A stretch of DNA of 11,765 nucleotides from Spirochaetaceae bacterium. GTDB lineage: Bacteria; Spirochaetota; Spirochaetia; Treponematales; Breznakiellaceae. The notes beneath the pieces are model-generated. The model had not been told where the DNA came from, made no database searches, and saw only the letters and a list, made by a program, of their open reading frames with translations. Below, one piece after another: positions 1 through 6,723 of this stretch; within the stretch, counting starts at the first letter, position 1, and every line of letters starts with the position of its first letter. The position numbers were made by a program, and so were the translations under genes. Location of the stretch: assembly GCA_031288215.1 (NCBI GenBank), contig JAITRV010000212.1:1-11765 (forward strand), read 5' to 3'.

Positions 1-462
1 ATGAGCGAGGAGAGTTTTGACCGGGTGCTGGGGATCAACACGAAGGCCGTGATGTTCCTTACCCAGCTCGCGGCCCGGCAGATGCTCAGGCAGCCCCTTG
101 AGGGGAAAAAGCGGGGCACAATTATCAACATCGGCTCCTGTTCCGCGGAAGTAAGCTCGATTAACCGGGGAGAGTACTGCGTGTCCAAGGCGGGGCTCTC
201 CATGCTCACCACACTGTACGCCCACCGGCTTGCCCGGGAGGGCATCTACGTTCACGAGATCCGGCCGGGGATCATCGCCACCGATATGACCAGCGGCGTG
301 AAAGAGAAGTACGACACCCTTACCGGGACCTTCCCCATTGCCCGCTGGGGTACGGCGGAGGACGTGGGGAAGGCCGCCGCGGTATTTGCCTCCGACGCCT
401 TTCTCTACACCACGGGGAACTACGTGGACGTGGACGGCGGTTTCCACATCCGGCGCCTGTAG
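1..462 (+). CDS. Short-chain dehydrogenase/reductase, 5' end missing
   Basis: C-terminal part of an NAD(P)-dependent SDR oxidoreductase of the FabG-like type, which interconverts a carbonyl and a hydroxyl group. The visible 153 residues hold the catalytic set: Ser46 in NIGS, and Tyr59 and Lys63 in the YxxxK motif (YCVSK), with a conserved INTKA helix Asn at 13. The C-terminal part follows the family pattern: RPG, IATDM, then a GNYVDVDGG end. The glycine-rich TGxxxGIG cofactor motif and the NAG motif are absent because they lie upstream of the window. The ATG at base 1 corresponds to roughly residue 95-100 of a usual 250-residue SDR and is not the true start. The next gene begins 15 bases after the stop, so they are probably cotranscribed. 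Substrate unknown; a fatty-acid role (true FabG) is less likely given the redox neighbours. Confidence 0.9.
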   Translation: MSEESFDRVLGINTKAVMFLTQLAARQMLRQPLEGKKRGTIINIGSCSAEVSSINRGEYCVSKAGLSMLTTLYAHRLAREGIYVHEIRPGIIATDMTSGVKEKYDTLTGTFPIARWGTAEDVGKAAAVFASDAFLYTTGNYVDVDGGFHIRRL

Positions 463-477
463 CCAAAGGAGCACGGC

Positions 478-1638
478 ATGAACGATATGGTGTTCTCCCC
501 GCTCACGATCAAAACGAGGACGGTCCCCAACCGGTTTACCGCCCAGGCCATGGAGGGGAACGACGGCGAGGGGGGCCGCCCCTCGGAGCGGACCCTGGAC
601 CGCTACCGCAACCTTGCCCGGGGCGGCTGGGGCCTGGTGATCAGCGAGGCCCTTTCGGTATCGGAAACGAGTCTTGCCAGGGTAAACGGCATGATCCTGA
701 ACAAGAAAAACCTGGACGGCTTTAAAGCTCTGGTGGAAGTATTCAGAAACGAAAACCCCACAGGACTACTGTTTTTTCAGTTGACCCACTCAGGGGAGCG
801 GTCCGGCGATTTTTCTGAGCGGGTAAACTTAAGCGGCGGGGAATGTCGCCGCCTTTCAAGCGAAGAAATTGACGGCATCAAAAACAGTTTTGTTGAGGCC
901 GCCCTTCTGGCGGAGGAGGCCGGGGCGGACGGCATAGATTTTAAGCTGTGCCACGGCTACCTGGGGGCGGAAATGCTCCGCCCCTCCAATACCCGGAACG
1001 ACAGGTGGGGCGGGAGTTTTGAAAACCGCTGCCGCTTCCTGCGGGAGGGGGTGGGGGCGATCAAACAGGGGCGCCGTTCGGAAGCTTTTATCCTGGGCTC
1101 CCGGCTTTCCATGTACGAGGGGATCCGCGGGGGCTGCGGGACCGGCGGCCCGGATGAGATCATCGAGGACCTGTCGGAAATGCTCGACCTGGTGCGGCTT
1201 ATGGACGAGTTGGGCATGGATTACGTCAACGTCTCCGCCGGAATCCCCGCCCTGACGGGGGCCATAACTCGCCCCACGGAGGCTTCCAAATATTTGGCCT
1301 ACCACCACCTGCGCTACACCAAAACCGTAAAGGATCTGATAAGCAGGGAAAACCGGGGCCTTAGGGTTATCGGTTCCGCCTACAGCAGTTACAAGGCGGA
1401 GGCCCCGGCCATGATGGGGGAAATGCTGGGCAAGGGCTACACCGATCTCTGCGGTTTTGGCCGCCAGATATTCGCCGATCCCCTGACGCCGAAAAAATAC
1501 CGGAACGGGGAAGCGGTAAGCTGGTGCGTCCTCTGCTCCGGCTGTTCAAGGCTGATGGCGGCCCAGCTTAACGACGGCTGCGTGGTGTACAACGATTACT
1601 ACACGTCGGTGATGAAGAATTCCGCGCGGAAAGCATGA
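478..1638 (+). CDS. Old Yellow Enzyme-family NADH:flavin oxidoreductase with C-terminal Cys cluster
   Basis: FMN-dependent TIM-barrel reductase of 386 residues, of the class that reduces activated C=C bonds or enoyl groups. Visible family motifs, in order: the N-terminal AMEGNDG..GRPSERTLDRY segment (24-43), QLTHSGERSG (101-110), and DGIDFKLCHGYL (151-162) with the substrate/flavin His159. The signature LRPSNTRNDRWGGSFENRCRF spans 167-187, and a phosphate-binding GFGRQIFADP lies at 326-335. The C-terminus carries C350-x2-C353-x2-C356-x11-C368, a likely [4Fe-4S] ligand set as in 2,4-dienoyl-CoA reductase, though that enzyme has C-x2-C-x3-C-x11-C. It lacks the C-terminal FAD/NAD(P)H domains of the long (about 670-residue) members, so electrons may come from a partner such as the next gene product. 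An AAAGGAG ribosome site (465-471) precedes the ATG. Its stop overlaps the following start as ATGA. Confidence 0.9.
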   Translation: MNDMVFSPLTIKTRTVPNRFTAQAMEGNDGEGGRPSERTLDRYRNLARGGWGLVISEALSVSETSLARVNGMILNKKNLDGFKALVEVFRNENPTGLLFFQLTHSGERSGDFSERVNLSGGECRRLSSEEIDGIKNSFVEAALLAEEAGADGIDFKLCHGYLGAEMLRPSNTRNDRWGGSFENRCRFLREGVGAIKQGRRSEAFILGSRLSMYEGIRGGCGTGGPDEIIEDLSEMLDLVRLMDELGMDYVNVSAGIPALTGAITRPTEASKYLAYHHLRYTKTVKDLISRENRGLRVIGSAYSSYKAEAPAMMGEMLGKGYTDLCGFGRQIFADPLTPKKYRNGEAVSWCVLCSGCSRLMAAQLNDGCVVYNDYYTSVMKNSARKA

Positions 1639-3620
1639 CAGCGCAGCTACGGTTTCTCGGAACAAGCGTAAGGGTAATCGACAGAGCCTACGACTGCCTT
1701 GTGGTTGGCAGCGGCGCGGCGGGCTACAACGCCGCCATCCACCTTGTTGATTTTGGCCTTGAGAATATCGCCATCGTGTGTGAGGACCGGCTCAACGGGA
1801 CCTCCCGCAACACCGGTTCCGATAAACAGACCTACTACAAGGTCGCCTGCGCGGGGGCGGAGGGGGACTCCCCCCGGGCCATGGCGGAAACCCTTTTTTC
1901 CGGCGGGGCCATGGACGGCGACATTGCCCTCTGCGAGGCCGCCCATTCCCTGGAAGAGTTTTTCCACCTTGTGTCCCTGGGCGTACCCTTCCCCCACAAC
2001 GCCTACGGTGAGTTCCCCGGCTACCAGACGGACCACGACAGCCGCCGCCGGGCATCCTCCATCGGTCCCTCTACCTCAAAGGTCATGACCGAGGCCCTGG
2101 AACGGGAGGCCTTTAGGAAGGGCATACAGGCCATCGACAAAACCAGGGTGATCAAGATCCTCTGCACCGGTGAAGACGAAAACCGCCGGGCCTTTGGGCT
2201 CTTCTGCCGTGAGGGGGAGAGGGCCTTTACCCTGTACCTGGCGAAAAACATCATCTTTGCCGGCGGCGGGGACCCCGGCCTGTACCGGCACACCGTGTAT
2301 CCGCCGGGGCAGTTCGGCTCATCGGGGGTCCTTGCCCGGGAGGGGGTCCGTTTCGCCAACATCACCGAATGGCAGTACGGCATCGGGTCGCTGAAGTTCC
2401 GCTGGAACCTTTCGGGGAGTTACCAGCAGGTGATCCCGCGCTATGTTTCCGTCGATGAGCGGGGGCGGGAGGAGGAATTCCTCAACGCGTACTTTCCCGG
2501 CGTCCAGGAACTGGCAAGGGCGGTTTTTCTTAAAGGCTACCAGTGGCCTTTTAGCGCGGAGAAGGCGGGGCGCGGGGGCTCCTCCAGCATCGACATCGCG
2601 ATCTACCTTGAGCGGCAGCTTGCGGGAAAAAAGGTCTACCTGGATTTTACGCGCAATCCCCGGGGCCTGGGGGAGTGTGAGGCTGCGACCATCGGCGCCG
2701 AGGCCCACGCGTACCTTGCCGCCTCCGGCGCCCTGGGGACCACGCCGCTGAAGCGGCTGGAGAAGCTCAACCCCCCGGCAATCGAACTCTACCGCTCGCG
2801 GGGCATCGATCTAAGGACCGAGTATCTGGAGATCGACGTGCTGCCCCAGCACCACAACGGCGGCGCTGAGATAAGCCTCTGGTGGGAAACATCGGTCAAG
2901 CACCTCTTTGCCGCGGGGGAATGTGCCGGGAGCCACGGGGTACGCCGGCCCGGCGGCAGCGCCCTTAACGCGGGACAGGTGGGGGGCCTGCGCGCCGCCT
3001 CCTACATTGCCGGCTTCTATCAGAAAAACGATCCCTGGTTCGGCCCCGGGCCGGAGGGGGGCGAAAGCCCCGGGGACCGGGCCCTGCGGGCGGCGGCGGA
3101 TGAGCTGGCGGCCTTTGAACGTGGACTGAGGTTCAACTCCCCGGCCACCGGGGAGCAGGCCTGGCCGGGGATCGCGGAAAAGCTGCGGCAGCTCCAGGAG
3201 CTCAACAGCAGGACGGCGGCTTTTCTGCGGAACAAGGCGGAGATAGAGAAGAGCCTGGCCCGTATCGAAGCCCTGGACCGGGAAAGCCTGGACCTTGCCG
3301 TGGAAGCCCTGGACACGGCCTTCAAATACCGGGAAACCCTGCTCTTAAGCCGGCTTCTCCACCAGGGGATACGGTACTACCTGGAGTGCGGCGGTTTAAG
3401 CCGGGGTTCCAGCGCCGTCACCGGCGGCGATTCCGATATTCGAAGCCTACAGGGCTTCCCCCTGGACAGCGCCTTTCATGACCAGGTACTGATCACGCGC
3501 TTTGACGCCGCGACAAACAGCGTCCACTCCCTGTTCCGCCCGGTGCGGCCCCTTCCCGCCTCCGAACTCTGGTTCGAGAAGGTCTGGGCCGATTACCGGG
3601 AGGGGAAGATATTCGGTTAA
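1635..3620 (+). CDS. FAD-dependent oxidoreductase, fumarate reductase/aspartate oxidase-like flavoprotein
   Basis: Flavoprotein of 661 residues in the FAD_binding_2 fold family (fumarate reductase/succinate dehydrogenase flavoprotein subunit, aspartate oxidase). The dinucleotide site is VVGSGAAGYNAA at 23-34. A second FAD contact region is IIFAGGGDPGLY at 206-217, and the C-terminal FAD motif is FAAGECAGSHGVRRPGGSALNAGQVGGLRAA (425-455). HHNGG at 406-410 is in the place of the family's active-site His-Gly-Gly segment. Residues 480-661 form a helical C-terminal domain as in SdhA-type proteins. No Tat or Sec signal and no CxxCH haem sites are seen, so it is probably cytoplasmic and not a periplasmic flavocytochrome. 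It starts inside the OYE stop codon (ATGA), which implies translational coupling and probably joint action in one pathway. The actual substrate cannot be told; SDR, OYE and flavoprotein together suggest stepwise redox chemistry on one carbon skeleton. Confidence 0.85.
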   Translation: MTAQLRFLGTSVRVIDRAYDCLVVGSGAAGYNAAIHLVDFGLENIAIVCEDRLNGTSRNTGSDKQTYYKVACAGAEGDSPRAMAETLFSGGAMDGDIALCEAAHSLEEFFHLVSLGVPFPHNAYGEFPGYQTDHDSRRRASSIGPSTSKVMTEALEREAFRKGIQAIDKTRVIKILCTGEDENRRAFGLFCREGERAFTLYLAKNIIFAGGGDPGLYRHTVYPPGQFGSSGVLAREGVRFANITEWQYGIGSLKFRWNLSGSYQQVIPRYVSVDERGREEEFLNAYFPGVQELARAVFLKGYQWPFSAEKAGRGGSSSIDIAIYLERQLAGKKVYLDFTRNPRGLGECEAATIGAEAHAYLAASGALGTTPLKRLEKLNPPAIELYRSRGIDLRTEYLEIDVLPQHHNGGAEISLWWETSVKHLFAAGECAGSHGVRRPGGSALNAGQVGGLRAASYIAGFYQKNDPWFGPGPEGGESPGDRALRAAADELAAFERGLRFNSPATGEQAWPGIAEKLRQLQELNSRTAAFLRNKAEIEKSLARIEALDRESLDLAVEALDTAFKYRETLLLSRLLHQGIRYYLECGGLSRGSSAVTGGDSDIRSLQGFPLDSAFHDQVLITRFDAATNSVHSLFRPVRPLPASELWFEKVWADYREGKIFG

Positions 3621-3627
3621 GGGGGGC

Positions 3628-4596
3628 CTAACGGTCGATCAGCCGTTTTAAGAGGGCATCGTTGTGCCGCCAGTCCTTGGAGGTTTTTACGCGCAGGTCC
3701 AGATCGATCTTCCAGTCGAAAATCGCGTCCAGGTCCTTCTGGGCGGCCAGGCGGATGCCCTTGATCCTGCTTCCCCCCTTGCCCACGACCATGCCCTTTT
3801 GGGACTCCCGTTCGGTGACGATAAAGGCCCGCACCCACAGCCGCCTGTCGCCGGTCGGGCCCTCCGTCCCGTCGGTCCCCGCGGTGTTGGGGGCCCGGGC
3901 GCCGGGGTCGCGGAATTCCATATCGGCCACGTCGACGTAGATCGAATGGGGAAGTTCCTCCCGCAGCCCGGCGATGGCCTTTTCCCTGATGATCTCCGCA
4001 ATCCTGAACGAAACGTCCTGGTCGGTGTAGAAGTCGGCCGGGTAAAAGGGCTCCCCCTGGGGGGCAAGGCGAAACAGCAGGGCCAGCAGCGCGTCCAGTC
4101 CCCGCTTTTCCAGGGCGGAAATTTCCACACAGCGTTCTGGTGAATCCTCCCCGGCCTCCCGGAGCGGAAGGTGTTCCCGCAAGAAACGCTGTACCCCCGC
4201 AGTATCCGCCGCGCCGTGGTCGATCTTGTTGATGGCGGCGACGGTTTTTCCGGCAAAGGGGGCCAGCTCGGCGCTGATATCCTCCTCCTCCTGAGCGGGG
4301 GGCCGGGAAGCGTCCAGAACGTAGAGGATCAGGTCCGCTTCCTCCATGGAACGGCCGGAAATGGAACTGAGCTTCTTGTTGAATTTCTTTTCGGACCGGT
4401 GACGGCCCGGCGTGTCCACAAAAACCAACTGCCCCTCGTCGCCGTTGTAGATCCCCCGGATGGCGTTCCGGGTTGTCTGCGGCACGGGACTCACGATGGC
4501 TACCTTGTGCCCGCAGAGCCGGTTCACCAGCGTCGATTTCCCCACCGAAGGCCGCCCCACCACCGCCACAAAGGCGGACTTCTTTTGCTCATCCAT
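3628..4596 (-). CDS. era: GTPase Era
   Basis: Essential Ras-like GTPase that binds 16S rRNA and helps mature the 30S subunit. All GTP motifs are present: G1 GRPSVGKS (14-21, with Ser where Asn is usual in GRPNVGKS), the G2 threonines in PQTTRN (39-44), G3 DTPG (61-64), G4 NKID (123-126), G5 SAL (160-162). The C-terminal KH RNA-binding domain shows VVGKGGSRIKGI at 270-281 after ERESQKGM. The protein has 322 residues against about 300 usually; the excess is mostly a Gly/Thr/Pro-rich insertion at about 229-251, inside the KH-domain approach. The start is fixed by the usual short lead into FVAVVGRP. No Shine-Dalgarno is visible in the nine bases after the upstream stop, so translation may be coupled to the HipA-like gene. 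It converges with the flavoprotein gene with 7 bases between the stops. Confidence 0.97.
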   Translation of the reverse strand: MDEQKKSAFVAVVGRPSVGKSTLVNRLCGHKVAIVSPVPQTTRNAIRGIYNGDEGQLVFVDTPGRHRSEKKFNKKLSSISGRSMEEADLILYVLDASRPPAQEEEDISAELAPFAGKTVAAINKIDHGAADTAGVQRFLREHLPLREAGEDSPERCVEISALEKRGLDALLALLFRLAPQGEPFYPADFYTDQDVSFRIAEIIREKAIAGLREELPHSIYVDVADMEFRDPGARAPNTAGTDGTEGPTGDRRLWVRAFIVTERESQKGMVVGKGGSRIKGIRLAAQKDLDAIFDWKIDLDLRVKTSKDWRHNDALLKRLIDR

Positions 4597-4605
4597 AGGG
4601 TTAGT

Positions 4606-5766
4606 TTAACGTTCCTGGACCTGGGACGCAACAATGCTTTCCAGCATCCCGATTCTTTTGTTCAGGGCCTTGCAGAGGGCGTCCCTTCTAAGCTTCGTGA
4701 TAAAAACACTCTGGGACAGCAGTTTTTCACACTCTTCATCACAGCGGTAAAGATTATCCGCGTTAAACCAGTCAAAATTCCTGACCAGTCTTATCTGTTC
4801 GGAATGGTAATTCCTGAACGGTTTGCTTTCCATATTCAGTTCAGGATTTATCATGTTGTCCGCACTTTGATACCACAACGAACTGCCGCAATCGAAGAGG
4901 GGAGCCGGCCCCAGCCATTCGAGGCTGTCCGAATTTCGCAAGGCCCCAAAGTTGTAATAATGCCGGTCGGAATTTACGATAAGAAAATCAAAGGCCAGCA
5001 TTTTTTCAAGACCCTCTTTGACGCCGGGTATTCCCAGCCCCTTACAACATTCCAGGTAATGATCCAGTTCCGAATGTTTTTCCTTTTTTTTCATGCTGGT
5101 GGCTATGTCCCACGCGCCGATAAATTCCACGTGTCCGTCCGTAAAATTTTCACAGAGGCTGAACGGCATGTTTTCCTCAACATACAGGTGGTATTCCACG
5201 TGGGGAATATTCAGCCGGCACAGCAACAGGGAGGCAATCGCCTCGTTAACCGGTTCCTGATAATAGGGCCCTGAACCGCCTTTTACCAATACCCGTTTTC
5301 CGTTGATTATTTTCCACCGTTTTTTCAAATTGCCGTTTGAAGCGACATCGGGGGATAGTAAATGTATCGTTGTATTCCTTGGTTTTTTTCCGAACAGGGC
5401 ATCCCCAACGTCTTCGGAAAAACCATGGGCATAGTAATTTATGTTGTCCCACTCCAGACTGCTCCGCAGGGGTCGTATCCAGTAATGATCCGACAGGCTA
5501 AGCCCCAAGCCCCGGAGGGATAATTCCCCGGTATGTTCCACGTTCAATAATTCCAAGGCCCCCTGTATACCGTCCCGGCTTGAAGGTATGCCCCGTAGCG
5601 TCCACCACTGATTGAGGCGTCCCCGCAGTATCGTGCCATCGTGAAAAACCCCGGGCGGCACATGGGTATGGTTGTAGATATGACCAATGTCCGCAATGGC
5701 TTTTGTTTCCTCGTCAATATCAACATCAGCTACCGGCACTCTTTTGTGCATGATTGTATGCCACAT
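4606..5766 (-). CDS. HipA-like kinase-domain protein
   Basis: Protein of 386 residues with a HipA-type Ser/Thr kinase fold in its C-terminal half. Visible elements: an ATP-binding lysine region KRVLVKGGSGP (157-167), a conserved QEPVNEAIAS helix (170-179), the catalytic loop NSDRHYYNFG (265-274, catalytic Asp267 and metal-binding Asn272), and the DFG-equivalent FDCGSS (291-296). These key residues look intact. The N-terminal half (HKRVPVADVDIDEETKAI, LNQWWTLRGIPSSR, GLSLSDHYWIRP) resembles a family often annotated as HipA domain-containing in anaerobes, and not the canonical HipA N-domain of E. coli. No HipB-like helix-turn-helix partner is present in the window. ATG at 5766 is chosen because the MWHTIMHK beginning fits the family; the upstream GGGGGG is only a weak ribosome site. 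It lies 20 bases after the hydrolase and 9 before era. Target unknown. Confidence 0.8.
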   Translation of the reverse strand: MWHTIMHKRVPVADVDIDEETKAIADIGHIYNHTHVPPGVFHDGTILRGRLNQWWTLRGIPSSRDGIQGALELLNVEHTGELSLRGLGLSLSDHYWIRPLRSSLEWDNINYYAHGFSEDVGDALFGKKPRNTTIHLLSPDVASNGNLKKRWKIINGKRVLVKGGSGPYYQEPVNEAIASLLLCRLNIPHVEYHLYVEENMPFSLCENFTDGHVEFIGAWDIATSMKKKEKHSELDHYLECCKGLGIPGVKEGLEKMLAFDFLIVNSDRHYYNFGALRNSDSLEWLGPAPLFDCGSSLWYQSADNMINPELNMESKPFRNYHSEQIRLVRNFDWFNADNLYRCDEECEKLLSQSVFITKLRRDALCKALNKRIGMLESIVASQVQER

Positions 5767-5786
5767 TCCCGATTCCCCCCGTGTGC

Positions 5787-6641
5787 CTACAGGCCCCTTG
5801 TGGACAAGTCCACCACGATCCCCAGATAAAAATTCGGAATATCCACGCCCCGGTACCGCAGCCGGTAGGTATCAATAATGCCCGCGTGGGATATTCCAAA
5901 AAGGCCCCGTGTTGTTACGACACCCTTGAATTCCCCCCACTTTGCCGAATCCACGGGACACAAGCCGTCGTTATCCCCATCCGTCAGTTGTATCACCGGA
6001 TACATAAGTATGAAACTCAGATCGCTGAAAAAGAACCTCATCTTTGCCGCGTAGCTTTGGTAGTAAACGCCTTCGCTGTCGGGATTCTGTTCGTTAAACC
6101 CGGCGCTGTAAATTTCCGACAACTGCCTGCTGCTGGTAAAATAATCCGGATGCCGGTCGCCAAGCAGTTTGAACCACCCGTTTACAAAAAAGGACACGAA
6201 TCGGTACAGCCCATCCGGCGCCTTGACGGTGATATTCATCGCCTTAACCCCGTGATGCGGCGTCGAGATGGTCGTCAGCGAAGCGACCGCGTAGCCCATT
6301 TTTAACGTGCTGATAAGGTAGCGCGCCTCAAGCCCCCCGCGCGAATGGGCAATGATATGTAGCTTCCCCGCCCCACTCTCCTTGAGGATGCTGATAATTT
6401 TTTCCCTTATTTTTTCCGCGTTGCACTCGATAGAACCCCAGGCGTCGGTACCGCCGTAATAGACCCTTACGCCGCGCGCCGCAAGGTACACGGGTATACG
6501 GCCCCAATAGTTCATGAAGCCCAGCATGGTATCCCGAAAGCCCGCGCCGTGGATCAGTAAAACCGGATAGTTCAAGGTTACCCTTTCACCCACGCCTTCC
6601 ACCATACCGCTTATTTCAACATTTTCCCCCAACGTCGTCAA
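5787..6641 (-). CDS. Alpha/beta hydrolase, lipase-like (start uncertain)
   Basis: Esterase/lipase of the alpha/beta hydrolase fold, 284 residues if started at the TTG at 6641. Oxyanion region VLLIHGAGFRD (27-37); nucleophile elbow AHSRGG with Ser100 (Ala replaces the first Gly of GxSxG); acid region LTDGDNDGLCPVDSAKWG, where Asp225 in the NDGL motif is the likely acid as in family I lipases; catalytic His252 in GISHAG. TPHHG (128-131 region) is also typical of bacterial true lipases. No signal peptide or membrane segment, so probably cytoplasmic. A TGA lies just upstream of the TTG in frame, and neither this TTG nor the ATG at 6605 has a good ribosome site. A well-initiated small frame (6616-6711) runs into this gene one frame off, so the true N-terminus may lie there after a frameshift. 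Downstream of the ABC pair, upstream of the HipA-like gene. Confidence 0.82.
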   Translation of the reverse strand: MTTLGENVEISGMVEGVGERVTLNYPVLLIHGAGFRDTMLGFMNYWGRIPVYLAARGVRVYYGGTDAWGSIECNAEKIREKIISILKESGAGKLHIIAHSRGGLEARYLISTLKMGYAVASLTTISTPHHGVKAMNITVKAPDGLYRFVSFFVNGWFKLLGDRHPDYFTSSRQLSEIYSAGFNEQNPDSEGVYYQSYAAKMRFFFSDLSFILMYPVIQLTDGDNDGLCPVDSAKWGEFKGVVTTRGLFGISHAGIIDTYRLRYRGVDIPNFYLGIVVDLSTRGL

Positions 6642-6711
6642 TGCTCAATCCAACGCAATACAATGTGTACAACATTCCCGGATCATCTTTAACACTTAAA
6701 CTATTCTTCAT
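6616..6711 (-). CDS. Small ORF, 31 codons; possible frameshifted N-terminus of the hydrolase
   Basis: Frame beginning MKNSLSVKDDPGMLY and ending at TGA inside the hydrolase gene. Its ATG follows the ABC stop codon by 12 bases and has a GGAG ribosome site (plus-strand 6720-6723) at a proper 8-base spacing, much better than anything in front of the hydrolase frame. It overlaps the hydrolase by about 26 bases, offset by one. Removing one base from the G5 run (plus-strand C5 at 6626-6630) would fuse it in frame to GENVEISGMVEGVGERV of the hydrolase. It is either a real small protein or, as likely, the hydrolase start cut off by a one-base indel. The peptide matches no family I recognise. Confidence 0.4.
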   Translation of the reverse strand: MKNSLSVKDDPGMLYTLYCVGLSIDDVGGKC

Positions 6712-6723
6712 GTTAATTGCTCC

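Noticed and set aside
1..3. ATG at base 1 as the true SDR start
   Set aside because: The cofactor-binding half of the fold is missing, so this Met is internal and the gene begins upstream.
3630..3649. Hairpin AACGG/CCGTT followed by T residues after the flavoprotein stop
   Set aside because: Only a five-pair stem with an eight-base loop and a short T run, lying inside the last codons of era; too weak to call a terminator.
4171..5274. Long open frame of 367 codons on the + strand
   Set aside because: It is antisense to the HipA-like gene and the start of era, both of which have clear family motifs; the + frame shows no recognisable domain.
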